Shown: positions 1 through 8,470 of the stretch, piece by piece
Numbering within the stretch: position 1 is the first letter of the stretch
Layout of the letters: each line of letters opens with the position of its first letter
NCBI RefSeq assembly: GCF_902459505.1
Contig: NC_047094.1
Coordinates: 27,327,241 to 27,391,240 of the forward strand
Direction of reading: 5' to 3'
DNA from: Geotrypetes seraphini
Lineage: Eukaryota; Chordata; Amphibia; Gymnophiona; Dermophiidae
DNA: 64,000 nucleotides
The notes under the pieces: model-generated
Databases searched by the model: none
What the model was told of the DNA's origin: nothing
Seen by the model: the letters and a program-made list of their open reading frames with translations, nothing else
Program-made: the position numbers and the translations under genes

Positions 1-337
1 GAGGGACAGATTCTTCACACTTTCAAAAAATAAAAGAACAAGAGGGCATTCAGAAAAGTTGAAAGGGGACAGATTCAGAACGAATGCTAGGAAGTTCTTC
101 TTTACCCAGCGTGTGGTGGACACCTGGAATGCGCTTCCAGAGGGCGTGATAGGGCAGAGTACGGTACTGGGGTTCAAGAGGGAATTGGACAACTTTCTGC
201 TGGAAAAGGGAATAGAGGGGTATAGATAGAGGATTACTGCACAGGTCCTGGACCTGTTGGGCCGCCGCGTGAGCGGACTGCTGGGCACGATGGACCTCAG
301 GTCTGACCCAGTAGAGGCATTTCTTATGTTCTTATGA
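1..337 (+). mobile_element. CR1 LINE, 3' end fragment
   Basis: Plus-strand translation gives the C-terminal CR1 ORF2 signature ([20 protein letters not shown], then [18 protein letters not shown]) with stop near 230. A 3' UTR follows and ends in TTCTTATG repeats. 5' part lies outside the window or was never copied. Confidence 0.9.
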
Positions 338-621
338 CCTCTTTGTTAGGAGGTACGCAGTCAAATAGTTTCCCATGTCATTTATAGAAATTTTTATTTA
401 TTACTGTTTCAGGGCAATAGCATAACTAGAACATATTTGCAACAAGAAACAAAATTATTTTTTATGGGCTTTTTTTCCTGTTTCAGGCAAGAAATGACAT
501 GAGAAATCTCTTTGCAAACGAGGACACATTCCTGTTAAGGAATTTAGAGCACTATGACTCATTTCAAAGGGCAGGCAGGAGAATTTTATCAGAATTTGAT
601 CTAATGAAACACTTACCCCCC
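338..621. other. ERI2 intron sequence, nothing recognised
   Basis: AT-rich sequence between a CR1 end and a palindromic MITE. No exon matching the missing ERI2 exonuclease segment was found on either strand; the preceding ERI2 exon must lie upstream of the window. Confidence 0.4.
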
Positions 622-744
622 TATTTTATGAAGCCGCGCTAGCGGCTGCTTCGCGGAAACAGCCCCAAAGCCCTTTAAATCTCTTTGGGCTTCTGGGCCG
701 TTATCGCAGCACAGCCGCTAGCACAGCTTCGTAAAACAGGCCCT
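622..744. mobile_element. Palindromic MITE, GCGCTAGCGGCTG type
   Basis: The two halves are inverted copies. One begins TTTTATGAAGCCGCGCTAGC; the other ends in GCTAGCACAGCTTCGTAAAA. It resembles the GGGCTCC-ended MITE family found repeatedly in this window, and sits just upstream of an L1 fragment. Confidence 0.65.
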
Positions 745-1117
745 TAGTTTTGCATGGAATTTTGCATCGTTCTTTTTGGACCCCAGTTAGGTTGAATAAA
801 TTAGATAATTCTAGGTCTAATAGATGCTGACACTGTCACTTAGACATAGGAACATTAGACCATCTATTGTTTTACTGCCCTAGAATTCTGATTTTTTGGA
901 AATCAATTTGGGGGAAAATTAATATTTTAAATTCTGAGATTCCTTTAACTTATGAAATAATAATTTGTGGTACTATTTTGCATATTAAAGATCCCCTAGA
1001 TAAACATAAAAGACGTCTCTTTAATTATGACAAGTACAGCTATACAACTGATTACACGAAACTGGAAAAACTGGGATCATCTCAACTTTACATTTTGGTG
1101 GGCAAGTTTGTCTAATA
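745..1117 (+). mobile_element. L1-type LINE, ORF2 C-terminal fragment (first piece)
   Basis: The translation shows the L1 ORF2 C-terminal region: ILHRSFWTP, then a cysteine/histidine-containing segment, TLDHLLFYCP and FWKSIWGKINI. The reading is interrupted by the hairpin-ended element at 1118-2186 and resumes afterwards. Confidence 0.85.
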
Positions 1118-2186
1118 TATAAATACTAGTCTTTAAGCCCGTTACATTAACGGGTGCTAGAATAGATGTGTCTGTCTGTGTTTCTTTATCTCTCTCTCCT
1201 TGGCCGCTGTCTGTATCCTTCTGTCTCTCCCTCCCCCCCCCCCGAGCAAAGCTGTCTGCCCCCAGGACACACCTCCCCCCCCCAAAGCAGCCCCCTTTCC
1301 CTCTCCCTAACTGTCTCTCCATGGCCTCTTCTGTCTTCCCCCCCCCCTGAGCAAAGCTGTCTGTCCCCAGCACACCTCTCCCTAACTCTCCATGGCCCCT
1401 TCTGTCTCCCCCCAGCACACCCCTCCTCCCCAAAGCAGCCCCCTTTCCCTCTCCCTGTCTCTCCATGGCCCCTTCTATCTTCCCCCCAGAGCAAAGCTGT
1501 CTGTCTCCAGCACACCTCCCCCCAAAGTAGCCCCCTTTCCCTCTCCCTCCATGGCCCCTTCTGTCTCCTCCCAGAGCAAAGCTGTCCCCAGCACACCTCC
1601 CCCCCCAAAGTAGCCCCCTTTCCCTCTCCCTATCCATGGCACCTTCTGTCTCCCCTAGCACACCCCTCCCCCCAAAGCAGCCCCCTTTCCCTCTCCCCCT
1701 GGCTCCCGGTATTGATCCCCTTCTTACCCTCCCCTCCATCCCGGCGTCTTCTGGCCTGCTCCTCTTCAAAGCAGCCTGCGATCGTGGTGGCCGGCTTTAG
1801 CGAACCTCGCAGGCTGTTCTCCAACTCGGTAGCATGTTCCCTCTGATGCGATCCCGTGCGTCAGAGGGAGCGTACTACTGAGGTTGGAGAGCGGCCTGCG
1901 AGGTTCTTTAAAGCCGCCATGATCGCAGGCTGCTCTGAAGAGGATCAGCTGCGGTGGCGGCAAGTGAGGTGACACGGCGAGGACGCAGGCAGGCAGCGAG
2001 TGAGAGGCAGCGTGAGTGAGGGCGGGCGGTGACGCGCCGAGGACAGGGAGAGAGAGCACAGTCGCACGCCTTCAGCCCCCGCATGCGCCGTGAGGTTAGA
2101 ATGTTGCCACAGAAGCACACCTCACGGCGCCACACCGCACGAATTTTCGAGAGCGCATGCGCGCTCTAGCATTTTATTATATGATG
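1118..2186 (+). mobile_element. Helitron-like non-autonomous element with terminal hairpins
   Basis: It splits an L1 fragment. The left end, ACTAGTCTTTAAGCCCGTTA, runs into a perfect hairpin (AGCCCGTTA / TAACGGG). The right end has a GC hairpin (GAGCGC / GCGCTC) followed by CTAG. A reverse-orientation copy with the same ends is at 27878-28650. The interior holds a C-rich minisatellite and a GC-rich block. Class is inferred from the hairpins and CTAG end; no transposase or helicase is present. Confidence 0.5.
1175..1700. repeat. C-rich minisatellite inside the hairpin-ended element
   Basis: Imperfect tandem units containing AGCAAAGCTGTCTG, CCAGCACACC, CCCCCTTTCCCTCTCCCT and CCATGGCCCCTTCTGTCT. 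The long open frames seen here on both strands are a by-product of the repeat. Confidence 0.85.
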
Positions 2187-2505
2187 AGAAAATGAATGCT
2201 GCTATATTAGGGAATAATGAAAATTTTAAATTAATTTGGGGTCCATTGACGTCCTTTGTAGAATCTCTATAGTTATGGTTTGTTATTAGATAATATGCAC
2301 ATCCAGGGAGGGAGAAGGGATGGGAGATAAATAAGGTTGAAAAAATTGTTGGAAAAGTTTTGGTGGGGGGAGGGGTGGGTATTAATAAGCATGAATATTT
2401 GGAAAATTTTAAGTGATGTCTATATTGTAAAATGAATAATTTACTCTGTATTTCACCTATTGTATATGTTTAAAAATGAATAAAGAATATTAAAAAAAAA
2501 GAAAA
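2187..2505 (+). mobile_element. L1-type LINE, 3' end (second piece)
   Basis: Resumes the L1 reading interrupted at 1117: the ORF2 end reads FKLIWGPLTSF, followed by a 3' UTR with AATAAAGAATATTA and a short poly-A run at 2493-2502. Separate L1 ends at 51615-52339 and 40155-40740 carry the same WGPLT terminus. Confidence 0.85.
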
Positions 2506-2613
2506 TTCCAAGAAGTTTTCATTGCTAAATCTGTAGTAATTTTTGCAAAACTTTCTAATATACCTGTTTCTTTAATTATGATGATTATTTTTTTTTTCTT
2601 TACATATTTTCAG

Positions 2614-2695
2614 CTTTTCTACCACAGAAGACCTAAGGGACTAAATGGTGCATTGCAGGATCTAGGAATTAAATTCTCCGGCCGAGAGCATTCTG
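2614..2695 (+). CDS. ERI2: ERI2 coding exon (exonuclease domain, penultimate segment)
   Basis: The 82-nt exon follows a T-rich tract ending TTTTCAG and ends at a GTAAAG donor. It encodes LFYHRRPKGLNGALQDLGIK and then FSGREHSG, matching the ERI2 exonuclease domain, where the His of the REHSGLDD motif is the last DEDDh active-site region. It leaves one base (G) for the next exon. ERI2 is an ERI1-family 3'-5' exonuclease. Earlier exons with the first acidic motifs are upstream of this window. Confidence 0.93.
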
Positions 2696-2782
2696 GTAAA
2701 GATATGAAAATTAACTGTGATATTAAGCAAGCTGTCCATTGTAACTTCATGGGTAACTGACCCAACCTCTTATATTATAATC

Positions 2783-4099
2783 CAGTGGTCTTAAACTCAA
2801 ACCCTTAGTGGGGCCACATTTTGGATTTGTAGGTACTTGGAGGGCCACAGAAAAAAATAGTTAATGACAATTTTGCATGAGGTAAAACTCTTTATAGTTT
2901 ATAAATCTTTCCTTTAACAGTTAAAGGAAAGATTTATAAACTATAAAGAGTTTTACCTTATGCAAAATTGTCATTAACTATTTTTTCTGCGGCCCTCCAA
3001 GTACTCTATTTTTTCTGCAGCCCTCACATTTAAAGTTTAATATCTTTCCTTTCTCAAAACTGACACATTTCAATCACTATATTGAAAATAAAATCATTTT
3101 CCCTACCTTTGTTGGCTGGTGACTTTATTTTTCTGTATTTTTATCTGTTTCCAGGGTCTTCTTGTTCTTTGACTATTTTTCTCTCCGTCTTCACTTTCTG
3201 CCTTGCATCCATCTTTGGCATTAACTTAATATTCAATTTTTCTGCTTTCTTTTCAAAATCTATGTTTCCATGTCTTTCCTTCCCTTCTATCTCTCTCTTC
3301 TTCCGTCCCTATTTCCATGGTCTGACATCTCTTTCTATCCTTTCTCTCCTTCCTTCCTTCCTTTCCCCTGGTCTGGCATCTGTCTCCTACCCTCCCCCAA
3401 CTTTTTATTTCTTTCACCCTGCCCCCTTCTTTCTTTCTCTCACCATGCCCCCTTTCTTTCTATATGTCTGTCTTTCTCTCTCTCTCTCTCTCTCTCCGTG
3501 CCCCATTTCTTTCTCTTTTTCTTTCTCCATGTCCGCCCTTTCTTTCTGTCTTTCTCTCTCCATGCACCTTTCTGTCTGTGTCTCGTCTCCCTTCTTTCGT
3601 TCTTTCTCCCTGCCCTCCCCCAAGCCACCACCATTGGGGAACAGGTCGCCACCGCTGCAATCAGGGAACAGGCCAGCGCCGAGGTCTTAGCTCTCCCTGC
3701 TTATCTTCCCCAGCGCGGGGCTGACCAATTCTCGCTGCCCGACGTCAATTCTAACGTCGTAGAGGAAGTTCTGGCCCAGCCAGGCAGTGATTGGCTGGCC
3801 TGGAACTTCCTCCCCGATGTTAAAATTGACGTTGGGCGGCAAGAATTGGTTTGCTCCGAGCTGGGGAAGATAAGCAGGGAGAGCTAAGACCTCGACGCTG
3901 GCCTGTTCCCCGATTGCGGTGGCTTGAGGGAGGGCAGTGAGAAGGGAAGGGAAGCAGATTGGGGACCCCTGCTTTAGGAGAGCTGCAGTCGTGGTCTGTA
4001 TGTGATTGTCCTCTCCACAATCGGAAAACTTGTGAAGTGGAGAGGACAGATCGCGGACCGCAAAATAGTCCCTGGGGGGACATGTGTTTGAGACCACTG
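2783..4099. mobile_element. hAT-type DNA transposon derivative (1.3 kb) in ERI2 intron
   Basis: Ends CAGTGGTCT...AGACCACTG, flanked by near-identical 8-bp duplications (TTATAATC / CTATAATC). No transposase frame is visible. The interior has a palindrome centred near 2921, a CT-rich tract (3270-3620) and a second palindrome at 3686-3891. A 310-bp relative sharing both ends is at 21311-21620. Confidence 0.85.
3270..3620. repeat. CT-rich low-complexity tract
   Basis: Pyrimidine-rich run of TTTCTTTCTC, TCTCTCTC and CCATGCCCC blocks within the hAT derivative. The long open frames on both strands here are compositional and not genes. Confidence 0.85.
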
Positions 4100-4300
4100 C
4101 TATAATCCGATCTTGAACTGAATAGGTAAAGGCAGAATAGAAGACCTGATTAACCTAGCATGACAGTCTGCAGCAAAACTCATGCATAGAAATGGGAGCC
4201 CTTTTACTGCTTGCTCTATTCAGCCTCACTTTGTCTATGGTTAGTTTGTAAGACAGCATCAAATACTTTTTTCAAACTGTACTCTTTATTTGATTTTAAG

Positions 4301-4389
4301 GTTTGGATGATTCCCGTAATACTGCCCGTCTTGCATGGAGGATGATCTGTGATGGATGTGTGATGCAAATCACCAAATCTTTGGATAAG
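4301..4389 (+). CDS. ERI2: ERI2 coding exon (end of exonuclease domain)
   Basis: Acceptor TGATTTTAAG precedes the exon and a GTTAGTGG donor follows. The 89 nt complete the split Gly and encode LDDSRNTARLAWRMICDGCV and then MQITKSLDK. The LDDSRNT stretch holds the last catalytic Asp of the DEDDh fold, five residues after the active-site His of the previous exon. Phase matches both neighbours, so the exonuclease C-terminus is intact here. Confidence 0.95.
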
Positions 4390-4616
4390 GTTAGTGGCAT
4401 CTTCACATATCCCTTTTTCTCTGCTGCCAGTGCTGGAGTGTAGACAAACACCAAGAATCCACTCATGCATAATGAAGTATATAGGTTTTGGATTTGTTTC
4501 CTTATGCAGCTCTCCAGAAACAGATTAGATTCTCTCCTAAACTGTCTTATTGCACTATAGAAACATTCTGACCATCCTTCTTAAATAGTTCTCAGATTTC
4601 TTTATGGGCTTCTCAG

Positions 4617-6017
4617 GTGCACCCAAAGATGAATTTAGCCGCAAGAGCTTCAAATATGGTTCCAGCTCAAAGTAGTCCATCTCGAGGTAATGATACTGCT
4701 AATGGCTTTTCTAAACAGACCAGAGGTAAGAGCAGCCATGAAAGTATGAAGGACAATGATATTTCCAAAACTATTTATAATGTTTATGGAAAAGAAGCTC
4801 ATGAAGGGTCTAATTCTAAAAGTCCATATATCCAGCCTAACGGCAAAGCAACCAGCAATGACATAGGGACTGCCAAGCAAAATCAAGCCCAAATCTTATT
4901 GGCTCCACAGACTTTAATGAAAGGGCTTTCTACTCCTCTGGGTTATAAACAGCCACATGTCACAAACTGTAGCTCGGCACCGCTTACAAAAAATAGTGTG
5001 AAGCTTGGACAGTTTACATCAGCTCCAAAAAATTCTTCTGCTCTTCTCAGTCCAAGTTTAGTCTTGGTATCTACCACTATTTCTTCAGCCAATGACACTA
5101 CTGATTTGGACGTAAGTTCTGGCTCTGATTCTGATTCTTTTTCTCTGTTGGCCGATTGGGAAGATGTTGCTATAATGCCAGAATCTCAAACTGAACTAAG
5201 AAATGAATCTGTACAACTAGAAGACAAGCCAACATCGCATACACTGGCAGGAGAGGCTGCTGAACGACCAAATGTTTTAAAAGAAATAGATTACAACAGA
5301 TTTGAGAATTCAAGAAAATCTACCTTAAAACCAGGAGCTCCCAAACTAAAGTATGTTGCATACAGAAGCCCAGATACCACTATTTATAATGTCAGAAATG
5401 TAAAGCTGACCTTGAATGGTTCTACTTTCAAGTTACCCAGTGCTATTCCAAGTATTTCTAGGAGGACTACTAACCTGCCAGTTACGGTGCAATCTGCAAA
5501 ATGTTCCATGCCTTTACCAGATTTTCCCAAGAGAAAGCTTTCCAGTACACCACTTTTTTCATCGCTAAAAAAGCAACCTTTCGCTATATACAAAGATGAG
5601 ATGTCATCCTCCAGTGTTTCTTTGCCGTTGACCAAGTCCCATTCCAATTCTGCACCTTCCACAGCCCTGAACTGCACAGTCAACCAAAATCAGCCTTTTA
5701 AGATTAGAGAAAATGGGAAAATAACTCCACCGTTCTGTAACTGTGGTCGAAGGGCCAAGAGATTACTTGTTTCTAATCCCGGTCCAAACCAAGGCAGAGC
5801 CTTCTACAGTTGTCCTGTGGGAAAACGCAATGAAGGAAATCAGAAGGGATGTGGCTATTTTAAATGGGAGCACTCTCTTCTGAGGGCAAAGTCATTGAGT
5901 TCGGCTTCCTTTCTTTCCAAATCTGTGGTGACTTCAGAGTCTTCAAAATCAAATTCAGTATTGTCAGGCTCTCAGCAGAAAAAACATCTGGGTCTCAGGC
6001 CCTCTATGAGAACCTAA
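4617..6017 (+). CDS. ERI2: ERI2 terminal coding exon with GRF zinc finger
   Basis: Acceptor TTCTCAG precedes GTGCACCC; the exon is read as VHPKMNLAAR in phase with the previous exon, so the first codon is Val, not a start. It encodes 466 residues: a long low-complexity Ser/Thr/Lys-rich linker, a conserved patch (LVLVSTT... LLADWEDV) and a GRF-type zinc finger (PPFCNCGRRAKRL, CPVGKRNEGNQKGCGYFKWE) about 80 residues before the end. The terminus LGLRPSMRT closely resembles the human ERI2 long-isoform terminus. GRF fingers are nucleic-acid-binding. Stop TAA at 6015-6017. Confidence 0.96.
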   Translation: MHPKMNLAARASNMVPAQSSPSRGNDTANGFSKQTRGKSSHESMKDNDISKTIYNVYGKEAHEGSNSKSPYIQPNGKATSNDIGTAKQNQAQILLAPQTLMKGLSTPLGYKQPHVTNCSSAPLTKNSVKLGQFTSAPKNSSALLSPSLVLVSTTISSANDTTDLDVSSGSDSDSFSLLADWEDVAIMPESQTELRNESVQLEDKPTSHTLAGEAAERPNVLKEIDYNRFENSRKSTLKPGAPKLKYVAYRSPDTTIYNVRNVKLTLNGSTFKLPSAIPSISRRTTNLPVTVQSAKCSMPLPDFPKRKLSSTPLFSSLKKQPFAIYKDEMSSSSVSLPLTKSHSNSAPSTALNCTVNQNQPFKIRENGKITPPFCNCGRRAKRLLVSNPGPNQGRAFYSCPVGKRNEGNQKGCGYFKWEHSLLRAKSLSSASFLSKSVVTSESSKSNSVLSGSQQKKHLGLRPSMRT

Positions 6018-6925
6018 AATTTTCAGACATTTTCTACAGTTCTTTACTTTGAAGATACATTTAATTATGTAAATTTTGTCTTCTTTGACTTGACTGGCTA
6101 CAAAACAGACTCCACATAGTTTACCAGTAACATTTCTTGCCTAATTGTTTGAAACTTGAAAATACTGTCCGAGAACAATTAAATTTTGAAACTCATGAAC
6201 TGCAGTGTAAAAATTGGAAGCTGACTGAATTTCAGTTTCAGAATCGGCGCCAAAATCAGCCTGAAATCCATTTTGAGCCAAAAATACCCTTGTATTTTCA
6301 GTGAAAACCAAAAATTTGTATTTTGGCCCTTAGCTTCCGCAACCTCCTAGCCTACCTTACAAACTCTACTGATGTAGTAGGGCAGAATTGATCCCAAATC
6401 ACTCCTGCCCATGCCAGCTCCTTTCTCAAAACTGCTCTTATGATTTCTAGCAGCAGCGACTGGGGATTGCTCTTGCCCAGAATGCACCAGTAGACCAGCA
6501 GTACTTGTAAGATAGACCTGGTAGGGAAGTGGGAGAGGAGCACAGCACAGATCAGAGGCCATCGTGTTCATTTTTGGTTTTCAGTTACAGAAAAAGCAGT
6601 ATTGGTTGACTTCTAGCAAAAATTAATATATGAAAGCATCAAGGATTTTAACTATTTACTCTGTGTTTTATTAAGTTTATACTAATGCTTTTAAAATCAT
6701 GAAATCTACAGTTATAACAATTAGATAACTACTGCTGTTTAAAAGTGGACTCATGTATCAAAGACTTTCAGCCACTTTGTGTGTATGGCCTTTTTTTTAA
6801 ACCATCATTTTATGTGTGTACTGGGAATATCAATTGTAGCATTCTTTTAAACAGAATGAGCTTTAATATCTCATTTTTAAAATTGTACTACTATGAAGTA
6901 AATAAATGTATTTTTACAAATAGAA
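6018..6925 (+). other. ERI2: Probable ERI2 3' UTR
   Basis: AT-rich sequence after the ERI2 stop. AATAAA occurs at 6901-6906, followed downstream by a TG-rich stretch (TGTCTTGGTTAGTGATGATG), a plausible poly-A site. A repeat-like patch (CAGTTTCAGAATCGG...) lies at about 6220-6560. The transcript end is inferred, not shown. Confidence 0.45.
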
Positions 6926-7289
6926 ATCTCACAATATCTGTCTTGGTTAGTGATGATGTGGGGGTAGATGCTTATTTATACTACTAATAAATTATACTGT
7001 GGCTTAGTGAGGGTAGGAGGCACCCCTGCACTCTCCTCCCTGCCCTCCCTTTCCTCTTGTATCTCTTTAAATCTTTACCAGCATAAGCAGCTTCTCCAGC
7101 CTGCTGCTTGCACTGGCATTGGCTTTCCTTCTGACATCACTTCCTGGCCCTGTAACCAAGAAGTAATTTCAGAGGGGAGCCAGGCAGCTCCATTGCCATC
7201 AGGAGCTGCCTCACTGGGATTCAGTGTCGAGGAGGGGAGATTCGCTCTGCCAGCCCTCCACCTCCCCCCCTTCCTGCTACGATCCTAAG

Positions 7290-7405
7290 GTGCAAGCCAA
7301 AGGTATGCTTCTTAGCATAGTTCTTTGTGAAGTTCACAAACATTATACTGGACTTGATGAACCTTTGCTCTGTCCTAGTATGGCAACTCTTATGTTCAGT
7401 GTAAG
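7290..7405 (+). mobile_element. CR1-like LINE 3' tail fragment
   Basis: GAAGTTCACAAACATTATAC, then GGACTTGATGAACCTTTG and a tail ending CTCTTATGTTC. This resembles the 3' UTR ends of other CR1 pieces here (42780-42875, 21125-21665). Confidence 0.65.
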
Positions 7406-8383
7406 TTAGAGAGTTGCGCAGGGATGGAAATCCTGCCCATCCCCACTAGTAACCTGCATGTCCCCGCCCAAATCTCCTCCATCCCCGCCCGTCCCCGCAA
7501 GGAATCTCCTCCGTTCCCGCCTGACCTCGTGAGGAATCCCTGCGAGAAATCTCCTCTGTCCCCATTCGTCCCCCCATAAAAGTTACCTGTTCCATAAAAA
7601 GCAGCAATTACTTCTAACAGTTTGATTTTTTTTTTTTTTTAAGTCAGTTTATTTAAACCAACAATAAAATACAATATAAACCAATAACAGTGAATAGAAA
7701 TAAGAGATGCATATATCACTGGAAAGAATTAGAATAGTCAGGTCATGTGACTGTAGGGTTGACCATTTTTTGTTAAAAGAAATAAGAGTTGGATTTTTTG
7801 GTAATATAAAGTTCATATCTGTAGAGGTCATGTTACTGTAAGGCTGACCATTTCTTGTTAAAAGAGTTGGATTTTATGGCAGGCTTGGTGGAGGCCTGCA
7901 AGGCATGAGGAAGGAGGGAGAGACAGGGTGCAGAGCCTGGCTTGGAGGGAGGGGGCTGGGTACAGAGCCTGGTAGGGGAGGGAGGGAAGGGGTGACAGTG
8001 CGGAGCCTTGCAGGGAGGGAGGGTGCTAAATGCAGAGCTGGGCAGGGGAGGGAGGAGGGCACTTGACCATAAACACCCCCCCCCCCATATTCGAGTCATT
8101 ATATTCCCCTCCTTTTTGGAAGATTAAAAAGGTTACCTCTTTATATTTGGGTCAGTTTATATTCAAATAAATACGATACCTCGCGCTAACGATTAGCATA
8201 TGCTAAATGCCAAGACACCAATAGGACTACAATGGCCATCTTAGAATTTAGTGCGTACTAAATCCATTAGTGCATCTTAGTAAAAGGACCCCTTTGACAA
8301 TAATACCAGACAATCAATATAAAACAGGGATAAGCTAGTATACAATTTAGTTTTATACTGTATAAAGAAACAATGAATTGGTT
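7406..8383. other. ERI2/ACSM3 intergenic stretch, unclassified repeats
   Basis: Contains a C-rich repeated patch (TCCCCGCCC, CTCCTCC) at 7430-7580, a T run at 7627-7640, a G-rich patch (GGAGGGAGG) at 7900-8055 and an end of a CTCGAATATAAACC-type MITE at 8070-8170. A decayed palindrome with TAGTAAAAGGACCCC lies at 8185-8290. The ACSM3 3' UTR must lie at the right of this stretch on the minus strand. Confidence 0.5.
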
Positions 8384-8470
8384 CTAAGCTTTCTCCCACT
8401 CTTTCTTTCTTAATTCACTTCTTAGGATTTTTCCACTGATGGTTTTTGGCAGCTGTTCAACAAATTCCAC
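8384..8470 (-). CDS. ACSM3: ACSM3 coding exon 13 (terminal)
   Basis: 87 nt including stop TAG. Acceptor TACATTCAG, then [20 protein letters not shown] and RKKEWEKA. The PKTISGK Lys is the conserved catalytic lysine of the adenylation step. The stop codon sits 2.4 kb from the convergent ERI2 stop. Confidence 0.95.
   Translation of the reverse strand: MEFVEQLPKTISGKILRSELRKKEWEKA

Noticed and set aside
1077-1846. Long open frames of up to 230 codons on both strands
   Set aside because: They lie in a C-rich minisatellite and have repetitive low-complexity translations in every frame.
1-2600. Missing ERI2 upstream exon
   Set aside because: No segment resembling the exonuclease sequence preceding LFYHRRPKG was found; the exon lies outside the window.
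3082-3887. Long open frames rich in Leu/Ser/Phe
   Set aside because: Compositional effect of a pyrimidine tract inside a hAT derivative.
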